Shown here piece after piece: positions 16,997 to 25,217 of a stretch of 64,000 nucleotides of DNA (position 1 is the first letter of the stretch; every line of letters begins with the position of its first letter). A program made the position numbers and the translations under genes. The stretch is from Kiloniellaceae bacterium (GTDB lineage Bacteria; Pseudomonadota; Alphaproteobacteria; Kiloniellales; J153): NCBI GenBank assembly GCA_021776095.1, contig JAJFGO010000122.1, positions 1 through 64,000 of the forward strand, written 5' to 3'. Below the pieces are notes generated by a model, which made no database searches, was not told the DNA's origin, and was given only the letters and a program-made list of their open reading frames with translations.

Positions 16997-18259
16997 ATGA
17001 GTATCTACGGCGCGATGTTTTCCGGTGTGTCGGGCTTGAATGCCAACAGCCAGGCCCTCGGCATGATCGCCGACAACATCTCCAACGTGAACACGGTCGG
17101 ATACAAAGGCACGACGGCGCAATTCAGCACTCTGATCACTCAATCGCCCTCGCGCACGACCTTTACCCCGGGCGGCGTCACCTCGACGCCGGTACCTTCA
17201 ATCGATAGACAGGGACTCCTGCAAGCCACCGCGTCCAAAACGGATATCGCAGTCGCGGGTTCCGGATTCTTCGTTGTCAACGAAGCAGCCACACCCGGCG
17301 CCGGTAACGAGTTCTTTTTCACTCGGGCCGGGTCCTTCACGTCGGATGAAAACGGGGCTCTCGTCAATACCGCCGGCTATTACCTACAAGGCTGGCCACT
17401 GACCAACGGCACCACATTGCCGGCAAACACGACCGTCCTAACTGGCGTAGAAACAGTAAACGTCTCGACATTGAACGGAACCGCCCAAGGCTCGGCAAGC
17501 GTTACCCTCGAACTCAACCTCCCCTCTACCGCCGCAGTGGCCGACACCCACTCGGCAACCGTTCAGGTCTTCGACTCCTTGGGCAACGCCCATGATCTGC
17601 AGATCGATTTCGTCAAAGCCGCGTCCAACTCCTGGACCATCAACGTACAGGATCCGGTTCTCGCTGGGACTGCCACGGTGAGCGGCACGGTCACGGCGGC
17701 GGTGCGCGGCATGACCTTCAATGGCGCCAACGGTACCCCTGCGACAATTACCCTTCCCGACATCGCCATTACCGCCTGGACCACGGGCGCCGCCAACAGC
17801 ACGATTGCCGTGAATGCCGGTACCGTGGGCCAGGCCGACGGCATTACCCAATTCGCCGGGCAGTTCTCGGTCGGCGAGCTCGATCAGGACGGTTTGCCCT
17901 TCGGCCAGTTTGCTGGTGTCACGATCGGTACCGACGGCATCGTCACGGCCGTGTTCGACAACGGCAGGCAGCTCAACATCTATCAGCTTCCCGTTGCCAT
18001 GTTTCCCAATCCCAATGGTCTTGAGGCCGTCAACGGCAACGCCTATCGCCAAACCACAAACTCGGGCAACCTTCTTCTACAACAGGCCAATGCTGGCGGT
18101 GCGGGCGCGGTGGCGTCGTCGGCGCTGGAGGCATCGACGGTCGATCTTGCCGAGGAGTTCACAAAGATGATCACCACCCAGCGGGCCTACTCGGCCAGCG
18201 CCAAGATCATCACTACGGCCGACGAGATGCTGGAAGAGCTGATCCGGATCCGCAGGTAA
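16997..18259 (+). CDS. flgE: Flagellar hook protein FlgE
   Basis: FlgE polymerises into the hook after secretion through the flagellar export system. The 420-residue protein begins MSIYGAMFSGVSGLNANSQ and has NISNVNTVGYKGT, the rod/hook N-terminal signature. It ends with EFTKMITTQRAYSASAKIITTADEMLEELI, the C-terminal D0 helix motif. The middle is a Thr/Ala/Gly-rich beta domain. AGGAG stands nine bases before the ATG. A pair of inverted repeats follows the gene. Confidence 0.95.
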   Translation: MSIYGAMFSGVSGLNANSQALGMIADNISNVNTVGYKGTTAQFSTLITQSPSRTTFTPGGVTSTPVPSIDRQGLLQATASKTDIAVAGSGFFVVNEAATPGAGNEFFFTRAGSFTSDENGALVNTAGYYLQGWPLTNGTTLPANTTVLTGVETVNVSTLNGTAQGSASVTLELNLPSTAAVADTHSATVQVFDSLGNAHDLQIDFVKAASNSWTINVQDPVLAGTATVSGTVTAAVRGMTFNGANGTPATITLPDIAITAWTTGAANSTIAVNAGTVGQADGITQFAGQFSVGELDQDGLPFGQFAGVTIGTDGIVTAVFDNGRQLNIYQLPVAMFPNPNGLEAVNGNAYRQTTNSGNLLLQQANAGGAGAVASSALEASTVDLAEEFTKMITTQRAYSASAKIITTADEMLEELIRIRR

Positions 18260-18283
18260 TCCCCACATTTAGTCCCTCAGAGC

Positions 18284-18324
18284 GGCGGTCCAATTTAGGA
18301 TAATTTTCCTTACTTTGGACCGCC
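18284..18324 (+). terminator. Stem-loop after flgE
   Basis: A ten-base perfect stem, GGCGGTCCAA (18284-18293) with TTGGACCGCC (18315-18324), encloses a 21-base loop that contains an inner AGGA/TCCT pair. A second stem, CCTCTT/AAGAGG (18331-18350), follows. No clean T-run is present. It is a plausible terminator or mRNA 3' end for the flgE operon, ahead of sciP. Confidence 0.5.
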
Positions 18325-18443
18325 ATCCGGCCTCTTATGGGGCCAAGAGGTCCTAATTCCCAACCCGCGAACATTTCGCTTAAACCTTGGAATTAATCGT
18401 TCTTCAAGGCGGCGGCGCTAATCTGATCGGAGTTGCTGCACAA

Positions 18444-18806
18444 GTGACCGAGACAGTGACTTACGAAGAGGTATCGAAGGTGTCTGAGAGTCCAAGTAGG
18501 GGCCAAGCGGTAATCGGACCGGCAGGACAGCCGTTGACCATCAACGACCTTCCGCCGCCCGAAACCAAGCGCTGGGTTATCCGGCGCAAGGCAGAGGTCG
18601 TGGCCGGGGTTCGCAACGGCCTGATCAGCCTGGAAGAAGCTTGCAACCGCTACAAGCTGTCGGTCGACGAGTTTCTGTCGTGGCAGCGCCTGATCGAGGA
18701 GCACGGCGTGCGTGGCCTGCGCACCACGCGCCTGCAGCAGTATCGTAAGAATGGCGATGAGCCGGACGTACCCGACCAGGATATGAAGCCAAAACCGACC
18801 TCCTGA
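18444..18806 (+). CDS. sciP: SciP-family (DUF1153) CtrA inhibitor
   Basis: The core, ETKRWVIRRKAEVVAGVRNG then LISLEEACNRYKLSVDEFLSWQ and GLRTTRLQQYR, is the DUF1153/SciP helix-turn-helix protein. In Caulobacter it binds CtrA and stops it activating target promoters. From GTG 18444 (with CGGAG upstream) it is 120 residues; the frame is open to TTG 18387, but that extension is not typical of the family. It lies alone between flgE and fliF, within the set of genes that CtrA would control, suggesting local feedback. Confidence 0.88.
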   Translation: MTETVTYEEVSKVSESPSRGQAVIGPAGQPLTINDLPPPETKRWVIRRKAEVVAGVRNGLISLEEACNRYKLSVDEFLSWQRLIEEHGVRGLRTTRLQQYRKNGDEPDVPDQDMKPKPTS

Positions 18807-19110
18807 ACGACCTCGCGGCCGGCACTTTTCTGGCCTTCGTCAAGACGTCTGGCGGATGCACGACCGAAGCAACGGAAACGGCGGCAAATGTATTCATTTG
18901 TGCTGAAATATCAAAAAGTTATTCGTCTACATTCGTAATTTGCGCTAGGCAAAAATTGCCCGCGATTAACGCCCCATTTACCGGGTCGCTTTACCTTCTT
19001 GTCCTGAGAAACACTGGCCCGGCGCACTTGCGTCCGCCGAGTGCATTAACAGAACCGCTCCGCGCGCCCCGCGAGGGGCCAGGACGGCAGACAAGCCAGG
19101 ACGGACGAGC
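18807..19110 (+). other. 304-base intergenic region before fliF
   Basis: No gene is seen here. The centre (18890-18990) is AT-rich and carries a one-mismatch CtrA-type box at 18966-18980. A weak sigma-54-like sequence (CGGCACTTTTCTGGC, 18820-18834) keeps the GG/GC spacing but misses the TTGC. The region probably holds the promoter for the fliF-G-H-N operon. Confidence 0.45.
18966..18980. promoter_or_regulatory. CtrA-type box, one mismatch (TTAA-N7-TTTA)
   Basis: TTAA (18966-18969), CGCCCCA, TTTA (18977-18980), each half followed by C as in the longer TTAAC form. It lies 131 bases before the fliF start. In Caulobacter fliF is a direct CtrA target. Seven of eight defined bases match. Confidence 0.4.
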
Positions 19111-20769
19111 TTGAACAGCCTAGTCGATACCTTGCGGAGCCTAGGGCCAGCGCGGCTTGGCCTTATGGGCGCGGTCGCGGCCGGTGTCATCGCTTTTATG
19201 ATCTACACCACCAGCCAGATCGCAACGCCGGATCTGTCCCTGCTCTATTCTGATTTGGACCCGCAGGATAGCGGCCAGATCGTCACCCGCCTGGAGACGA
19301 TGGACATCCCGTATCGCCTTGGCGGCGACGGCACCCAGGTTTTCGTGCCCCAGGATCAGGTCGCGCGCCTGCGTCTGACTATGGCCGAAGAAGGCCTGCC
19401 CAGCGGGGGATCCATCGGCTACGAGATCTTCGACCGCTCGGAAGGCCTGGGCACCACCAGTTTCGTGCAGGGAGTCAATCACCTTCGCGCTCTTGAGGGA
19501 GAGCTGGCGCGCACGATCCGCTCAATTGGATCGGTCAAGAGCGCCCGGGTCCACCTGGTTCTGCCGAAGCGTGAGCTTTTCACCCGCGACAAGCAGGACC
19601 CGACCGCCTCGATCGTGGTCGCAATGCGGTCCAGCCAGCGACTCAGCGGGCAGCAAGTTCAGGCGATCCAACACTTGGTTGCCGCCGCGGTTCCGGGCCT
19701 GAAGCCCAGTATGATCTCGATCATCGACAGCAAGGGCACCCTGCTGGCCAGGGGGACCGAGGAAGGCGATCTGGACCGCCTCGCCGCCTCGGCCGACGAG
19801 ATGCGGGTCTCCTACGAGGCTCGCTTGGCACGTACCGTGGAGGAGTTGCTCGAACGTTCGATGGGAATCGGCAACGTTCGGGTCCAGGTTTCTGCAGAAA
19901 TGGATTTCGACCGGGTTACCGAAAACGCCGAGATCTTCGACCCGGACGGCCAAGTCGTGCGTTCGACTCAGACCATAGAGGAAGAGACCGGCTCAACCGA
20001 CGGCGAAACGCCGCCCCCGGTAACTGTCGGCGGCAATCTTCCGGACGCTGGCCTGGCGCCAGGCGCGGCCGCTGGGTCGCAAAGCAATGCGGTCCGAAAC
20101 GAGGAAACCACGAATTTCGAGATCTCGCGCACGGTCAAGACCCATGTCCGAGAAAGCGGCACGGTGCGCCGCCTGTCGGTCGCGGTGCTGATCAACGGCA
20201 CCTTCGCGGCGGCAGCCGAGGGCGAAAGCACATATGAGGCGCGCAAACCGGCCGAGATGGATCAGATCTCCGCCCTGGTGCGTTCGGCGGTGGGTTTCGA
20301 CGAGGCGCGCGGCGATATCCTCGAGATCGTGAACATGCCCTTCGTCGATCCCACCAAGTCGCTCAACGACGACGATGCCGGGTCCCTGTTCGGGCTCGGA
20401 CAGGCGGGTCTGATGCGAATTGCAGAGGTCCTGGTTCTGGGTGTGGTGGCGATTCTGGTCCTGCTGCTGGTGGTGCGGCCCTTGGTCGGCCGGGTCATCG
20501 AGGGCCCACTGGATGAGAGCCTGGAGGGTCAATTGACGGATCAGAGAACCGGACGGCCGGCCTTGGCGGGCCCGAGCCAAGGCGCTGAGAGATCAGCCGA
20601 AGAGGATCAAGCCGAAGTCGTCGCCGAAGAGATCGAACAGATGATCGACCTGAACAAGGTTGAGGGCCGGGTCCGTGCCTCCTCAGTGCGGAAAATCGGC
20701 GAAATCGTCGACAAGCACCCCGACGAGGCCGTCGCGATCATCCGTAGCTGGCTGTACCAGGAGACCTAG
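19111..20769 (+). CDS. fliF: Flagellar MS-ring protein FliF
   Basis: FliF forms the inner-membrane MS ring on which the motor and export gate are built. The 552-residue protein has a first membrane helix at about residues 18-37 and a large periplasmic part with YscJ-like ring motifs (EGELARTIRSIGSVKSARVHLVLP). A second helix lies at about 431-455 (AEVLVLGVVAILVLLLVV), followed by a cytoplasmic tail ending in DEAVAIIRSWLYQ, the FliG-binding end. The start is TTG 19111 with AGGACGGACGAG upstream. It opens the operon that runs through fliG, fliH and fliN. Confidence 0.95.
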   Translation: MNSLVDTLRSLGPARLGLMGAVAAGVIAFMIYTTSQIATPDLSLLYSDLDPQDSGQIVTRLETMDIPYRLGGDGTQVFVPQDQVARLRLTMAEEGLPSGGSIGYEIFDRSEGLGTTSFVQGVNHLRALEGELARTIRSIGSVKSARVHLVLPKRELFTRDKQDPTASIVVAMRSSQRLSGQQVQAIQHLVAAAVPGLKPSMISIIDSKGTLLARGTEEGDLDRLAASADEMRVSYEARLARTVEELLERSMGIGNVRVQVSAEMDFDRVTENAEIFDPDGQVVRSTQTIEEETGSTDGETPPPVTVGGNLPDAGLAPGAAAGSQSNAVRNEETTNFEISRTVKTHVRESGTVRRLSVAVLINGTFAAAAEGESTYEARKPAEMDQISALVRSAVGFDEARGDILEIVNMPFVDPTKSLNDDDAGSLFGLGQAGLMRIAEVLVLGVVAILVLLLVVRPLVGRVIEGPLDESLEGQLTDQRTGRPALAGPSQGAERSAEEDQAEVVAEEIEQMIDLNKVEGRVRASSVRKIGEIVDKHPDEAVAIIRSWLYQET

Positions 20770-20802
20770 GCCACTGGCCCGGGAATTGAGGAAGCACTGA
20801 GT

Positions 20803-21819
20803 ATGCCTTTGCGCGAAGACTATAGAACCATGAGCGGCCCGGAGAAGGCCGCGCTGCTGATGATGTCGGTGGGCGAGGAGAACGCCTCGCGCCTGTTCTC
20901 GATCATGGACGACGACGAAATCAAGGAGCTTTCCCAGGCCATGGCCAACCTGGGCACAGTTAGCTCCCAGATGGTCGAGCGCCTGCTGGTCGAATTCGCC
21001 GATCAAATTTCCTCGACCGGTTCCCTGGTCGGCAACTTCGACAATACCGAACGGCTCTTGGCCAAGGTTCTCGACCGCGACCGGGTCGCGGGCATCATGG
21101 ACGAAATTCGCGGCCCAGCCGGCCGCACCATGTGGGAGAAGCTGACCAACGTCAACGAGACGGTCTTGGCCAACTATCTGAAGAACGAATATCCGCAAAC
21201 CGTCGCGGTGGTCCTGTCCAAGATCAAATCGGAACATGCGGCCAAGGTGCTCGGCCTCTTGCCAGAACCCTTCGCCATGGAAGTCATCATGCGCATGCTG
21301 CGCATGGAATCGGTTCAGAAAGAGGTACTGGACGACGTCGAGCGGACCCTGCGGAACGAGTTCATGTCCAATCTGGCACGCACCAACCGGCGCGATGCGC
21401 ACGAGATGATGGCCGATATCTTCAACTTCCTGGAGCGCAGCACCGAGGCCAAGTTCCTATCGTCCTTGGAAGAGCGAAACAAGGATTCGGCGGAAAGAAT
21501 CAAGGCCTTGATGTTCACCTTCGAGGACCTGGGCAAACTCGATCCCGGTGGCGTTCAGACCCTGCTGCGCAATGCCGAGAAAGACAAGATCGCCATCGCG
21601 CTCAAGGGATCCTCGGAGGAGTTGCGCAACCTGTTCTTCTCAAACATGTCGGAACGGGCAGCGAAGATCATGCGCGAGGACATGGGTGCCATGGGCCCGA
21701 TTCGCTTGCGCGATGTCGACGAGGCCCAGATGTACATCGTGCAGATCGCCAAGGACCTGGCTGCGAACGGCGAGATCATCATCGCCGAGGGCAAGGGCGA
21801 CGACGAGTTGGTGTATTGA
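20803..21819 (+). CDS. fliG: Flagellar motor switch protein FliG
   Basis: At 338 residues this has the standard FliG length. The N-terminal domain ([21 protein letters not shown]) binds FliF. The middle domain has the [13 protein letters not shown] and AAKVLGLLP armadillo motifs. The C-terminal domain ([20 protein letters not shown]) carries the charged torque helix that meets the stator. It follows fliF by 33 bases and is four bases ahead of fliH. Confidence 0.95.
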   Translation: MPLREDYRTMSGPEKAALLMMSVGEENASRLFSIMDDDEIKELSQAMANLGTVSSQMVERLLVEFADQISSTGSLVGNFDNTERLLAKVLDRDRVAGIMDEIRGPAGRTMWEKLTNVNETVLANYLKNEYPQTVAVVLSKIKSEHAAKVLGLLPEPFAMEVIMRMLRMESVQKEVLDDVERTLRNEFMSNLARTNRRDAHEMMADIFNFLERSTEAKFLSSLEERNKDSAERIKALMFTFEDLGKLDPGGVQTLLRNAEKDKIAIALKGSSEELRNLFFSNMSERAAKIMREDMGAMGPIRLRDVDEAQMYIVQIAKDLAANGEIIIAEGKGDDELVY

Positions 21820-21822
21820 GCC

Positions 21823-22518
21823 ATGGTCGTCAACGCGCCAAAAAAATTCCTGTTCGACACCTCTTTCGAGCCGGAACACATAGCCGAAAAGGAAAAACCC
21901 GCCGAGGCGCCACCCGGGCCGAAGTACTTCGACGAGGATCTGGAGCGCGCCCGCGCCGAGGGCCTCGCCGCCGGCGAAGGGACCGGACGCGAGAGCGCCT
22001 TGCAAGGAGTCGAGCAATCCGCCACGCAAACCCTGGCGTCGATCGAAAAGCTATTGCCCGAACTACGTCAGGAATTGGCTGCCATCGAGGAACGTCAAGC
22101 CCATGCGGCGGTCGAGGTTTCGGTCGCCCTGGTGCGCAAGATCTTTCCGCGGCTGGTTCAAGACCACGGCCTGGGCGAAATCGAATCCGTGGTTCGCGAA
22201 GCTATGGCGCGCTTGCACGACGAACCGCGCATCGTTGTACGCGTTTGCGACGCCATGCTCGATACGGTCAAAGACCGGGTCGGCACCTTGGCCCGGGACG
22301 CGGGCTTCGAGGGGGCGATCGTATTTCTGGCGGAAAACGACATGGCGCCTGGAGACGTCCGCATCGAGTGGGCGGATGGCGGCGCCGAGCGCGATACCGG
22401 GCGGGTGTGGCAGGAAATTGAAGACATGATTCGGCACATGACCGGCGCGTTGAAGAGGTCGGAAGAAGCAGCCCCCACACCGTCGGGGCCCGACGGCACG
22501 CAAGGGGCGGCGGCTTAA
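21823..22518 (+). CDS. fliH: Flagellar export ATPase regulator FliH
   Basis: FliH binds the FliI ATPase and links it to the switch and export gate. The 231-residue protein shows an N-terminal KKFLFDTSFE segment, an Ala/Glu-rich helix (residues 40-90) and a C-terminal domain with VEVSVALVRKIFPRL and IEWADGGAERD, the last being typical of FliH/YscL. It lies between fliG and fliN as in other alphaproteobacteria, where it has also been named FlbE. fliI is 9 kb away on the other strand. Confidence 0.85.
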   Translation: MVVNAPKKFLFDTSFEPEHIAEKEKPAEAPPGPKYFDEDLERARAEGLAAGEGTGRESALQGVEQSATQTLASIEKLLPELRQELAAIEERQAHAAVEVSVALVRKIFPRLVQDHGLGEIESVVREAMARLHDEPRIVVRVCDAMLDTVKDRVGTLARDAGFEGAIVFLAENDMAPGDVRIEWADGGAERDTGRVWQEIEDMIRHMTGALKRSEEAAPTPSGPDGTQGAAA

Positions 22519-22544
22519 AGCCGCCCCTCTCATAGGAGACCGAT

Positions 22545-22913
22545 ATGGCAGAGGATCAAGAACTGGAATTGGCCGACCTGGATCAGGACGCCCAGGACGC
22601 CCCCCAAGACGATGAACAGGCCGACCTCGGTGCGGAGGCCGGCGACCTGGCCAAGGCACCGACCAACGCCAAAGAACTGGAGGCCGTTTACGACATCCCC
22701 GTGCAGGTTTCGGCGGTTCTGGGCAAGGCGAGCATGCAGGTAAGCCAGTTGCTCAAGCTAGGCCGCGGGGCGGTCGTCGAATTGGACCGCAAGGTCGGCG
22801 AGGCCATCGACATCTACGTCAACAACCGCCTGGTCGCGCGCGGCGAGGTCGTAGTCGTCGAAGACCGTCTCGGGGTCACCATGACCGAAATCATCAAGAT
22901 GGATCGCTCCTAG
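22545..22913 (+). CDS. fliN: Flagellar motor switch protein FliN
   Basis: The 122-residue protein has an acidic, Asp/Gln-rich N-terminal 35 residues and one SpoA domain: YDIPVQVSAVLGKASMQVSQLL, LGRGAVVELDRKVGEAIDIYVNN and ARGEVVVVEDRLGVTMTEI. FliN forms the lower C-ring with FliM and receives the export complex. fliM is not in this window. The ribosome site is AGGAGA before ATG 22545. It follows fliH by 26 bases and precedes the MotA-like gene by 28. Confidence 0.95.
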   Translation: MAEDQELELADLDQDAQDAPQDDEQADLGAEAGDLAKAPTNAKELEAVYDIPVQVSAVLGKASMQVSQLLKLGRGAVVELDRKVGEAIDIYVNNRLVARGEVVVVEDRLGVTMTEIIKMDRS

Positions 22914-22941
22914 ACGACGGACCGGCGGGGACAACCTCATC

Positions 22942-23781
22942 ATGGCCAATATCAGCGCGGCACAGAAGGCGCGGGCCCGCGGACCCGGCGGGCTCGCCTC
23001 GTCGCCGCACAGCATCGACACGGCAACCGTCTCGGGCGTCACCGGTGCCTTCGCGGTGATCGCGGCCGCTATGTTTTTGGGGGGCTCGCCCGAATCTTTT
23101 GTCGATATCCCGGCCATGCTGATCGTCTTCGGAGGAACCGCCCTGGTCACCTTGGCCTCGTTCCGCCTGGAGGAAATACGGGGCCTGCCGGCCATCGTCT
23201 ACCACACGATCATCTATCGCGCCGAGAACCCCAGCGACGCGGCCCGCCGGATCCTGCACTTAGCGGACCGGGCACGGCGCACCGGCGCGCTTTCCCTGAT
23301 CGAGATCAGCCGGAATATCGGCCAAAGCCGGTACCTCGGTCAGGCCGTCCAATTGGTCGCCGACGGCCTGCCCGTCGAAGAAATCGAGCAAGTCTTGATC
23401 CACGAGCGCGATGCCACGCACCAGCGCCATATCCGTTCGGCCGGAATCCTGCGCAAAGCCGGCGAGGTTGCGCCGGCCATGGGCCTGATCGGCACCTTGG
23501 TCGGATTGGTTCAGATGCTTGGCAACCTTGACGATCCCTCAACCATCGGTCCGAGCATGGCGGTCGCCCTTTTGACCACCTTCTACGGCGCCATCCTGGC
23601 CAACATGTTGTTCCACCCTCTGGCCAGTAAGCTCGAACGGAACTCGGAAATCGAGGCCGCGGTCCACGAGGTCTACACCATGGGCGCGGTATCGATCAGC
23701 CGGCAGGAAAACCCGCGCCGCCTAGAGGTCCTGATCAACACCATCTTGTCGCCCGCTCAGCGGGTCGAATACTTCGATTGA
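22942..23781 (+). CDS. motA: MotA/PomA-like flagellar stator (MotA/TolQ/ExbB family)
   Basis: This 279-residue inner-membrane protein has hydrophobic segments at about residues 36-52, 58-75, 170-190 and 200-222. It carries a family motif, RKAGEVAPAMGLIGTLVGLVQM, in the third helix with the proline that faces the ion path. The cytoplasmic loop (80-165) is of PomA/MotA type. It sits in the fliN-flbD stretch, as in related genomes. No MotB-like gene is adjacent, so the partner lies elsewhere. Ion type (proton or sodium) cannot be told from this. Confidence 0.82.
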   Translation: MANISAAQKARARGPGGLASSPHSIDTATVSGVTGAFAVIAAAMFLGGSPESFVDIPAMLIVFGGTALVTLASFRLEEIRGLPAIVYHTIIYRAENPSDAARRILHLADRARRTGALSLIEISRNIGQSRYLGQAVQLVADGLPVEEIEQVLIHERDATHQRHIRSAGILRKAGEVAPAMGLIGTLVGLVQMLGNLDDPSTIGPSMAVALLTTFYGAILANMLFHPLASKLERNSEIEAAVHEVYTMGAVSISRQENPRRLEVLINTILSPAQRVEYFD

Positions 23782-23803
23782 ATTCGAAAACCGGAGAGTC
23801 CGC

Positions 23804-25198
23804 ATGCGTCTCCTAATTATCGGTAACCTGGACGGCCATATCGCGACCGCCGGCAAGATCGCCCTGGAAAGCGGCGCCAAGGTGGCGCACGAGGAATCTG
23901 TCGAGCGGGCCATGACCGCCCTGCGCTCGGGCCAGGGCGCGGATCTGATCATGATCGATGTCCGCCTGGATATCCGCCAGCTCTGCACCAACCTGCAATC
24001 CGAACGTATTTCCGTGCCGGTGGTCGCCTTCGGTATCGGCGCCGAGACCAAACTGGCGGTCGACGCGATCAAGGCCGGCGCCAAGGAATACATCCCCCTA
24101 CCGCCCGACGCCGAGTTGATCGCCGCGGTGCTGAGCGCCGTGGCGGAGGAAACCAGCGCGGTCATTCACCACAGCTCAGCGATGAAAAACGTCCTCAGCC
24201 TGGCCGACCAGATCGCCCCGGCCGATGCGACCATTTTGATCACCGGCGAATCGGGCACAGGCAAAGAAGTGCTGGCGCGCTACATCCACTCCAAGTCGAA
24301 GCGTGCCCAGAAATCCTTTATCTCCCTCAACTGCGCGGCAATTCCGGAAAACCTATTGGAATCGGAATTGTTCGGGCACGAAAAGGGCGCCTTCACTGGC
24401 GCGATCAGCCGCCGGGTCGGGAAGTTCGAGGAAGCCAACGGCGGCACTTTGCTGCTCGACGAAATCTCCGAGATGCACCCGCGCCTACAGGCAAAATTGC
24501 TGCGCGCGATCCAAGAGCGCGAAGTCGACCGGGTCGGCGGTACTCAACCCATCAAGGTCGATATCCGCGTGCTCGCCACCTCCAACCGCGACATCGAGGA
24601 AGAGGTTCGCCAAGGCAACTTTCGGGAAGACCTCTATTTCCGGCTCAACGTCGTGAACCTGGTGTTGCCGCCCCTGCGCGAGCGCGACGGCGACATTGAG
24701 GCCCTGGCCACACATTTCATCGCGAAATACGCCGAAGCGAACGCCGTGCCCGCCCCAGCGTTGAGCGACGAGGTGCGCGCCATGATGCTGGCCCATGCCT
24801 GGCGCGGCAACGTGCGCGAGTTGGAAAACACCATGCATCGCGCGGTCCTGCTCTCGCACGATGGAGTGATCACACCGGACTCGATCCAGTTGCGGGGCGC
24901 CACGGCCGATGCCCGCGCACACGCACAAGTTGCTGCCGAGTCCACTAGCAGCGACGCCAATGGCGGTCAGGCCCAGGCCGCGCCGCCCAACGGCGCCACT
25001 GCCTTGGTCGGCCGGACGGTCGCCGCAGTCGAGCGTGACCTGATCATCGACACTCTGAATCACACTCTGGGCAATCGCACTCACGCGGCAAATATCTTGG
25101 GTATTTCCATAAGGACGCTGCGCAACAAGTTGAAGCTCTATAGCCAGGATGGCCTCTCCATACCCATGCCTGGCGAGGCCGAACGGTCGTCGGTGTAG
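23804..25198 (+). CDS. flbD: Sigma-54-dependent flagellar regulator FlbD
   Basis: The 464-residue protein is a bacterial enhancer-binding protein. Residues 1-115 form a degenerate receiver: D52 is kept, but the acidic pair at the N-terminus is replaced by NLD. The AAA+ domain has Walker A GESGTGKE (148-155), GAFTGA (195-200, the sigma-54 contact loop) and Walker B GGTLLLDE (213-220). The C-terminal helix-turn-helix includes NRTHAANILGISIRTLRNKL. The degenerate receiver and flagellar context match FlbD, which turns on class III/IV flagellar genes. A consensus sigma-54 promoter exists at 14016. Confidence 0.93.
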   Translation: MRLLIIGNLDGHIATAGKIALESGAKVAHEESVERAMTALRSGQGADLIMIDVRLDIRQLCTNLQSERISVPVVAFGIGAETKLAVDAIKAGAKEYIPLPPDAELIAAVLSAVAEETSAVIHHSSAMKNVLSLADQIAPADATILITGESGTGKEVLARYIHSKSKRAQKSFISLNCAAIPENLLESELFGHEKGAFTGAISRRVGKFEEANGGTLLLDEISEMHPRLQAKLLRAIQEREVDRVGGTQPIKVDIRVLATSNRDIEEEVRQGNFREDLYFRLNVVNLVLPPLRERDGDIEALATHFIAKYAEANAVPAPALSDEVRAMMLAHAWRGNVRELENTMHRAVLLSHDGVITPDSIQLRGATADARAHAQVAAESTSSDANGGQAQAAPPNGATALVGRTVAAVERDLIIDTLNHTLGNRTHAANILGISIRTLRNKLKLYSQDGLSIPMPGEAERSSV

Positions 25199-25217
25199 GC
25201 GAAGGTAAGACTGGTCC

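Noticed and set aside
18820-18834. Sigma-54-like CGGCAC-N5-CTGGC before fliF
   Set aside because: The GG and GC spacing is right but the -12 lacks TTGC, and it lies next to the sciP 3' end; the CtrA-type box is a better explanation for fliF control.
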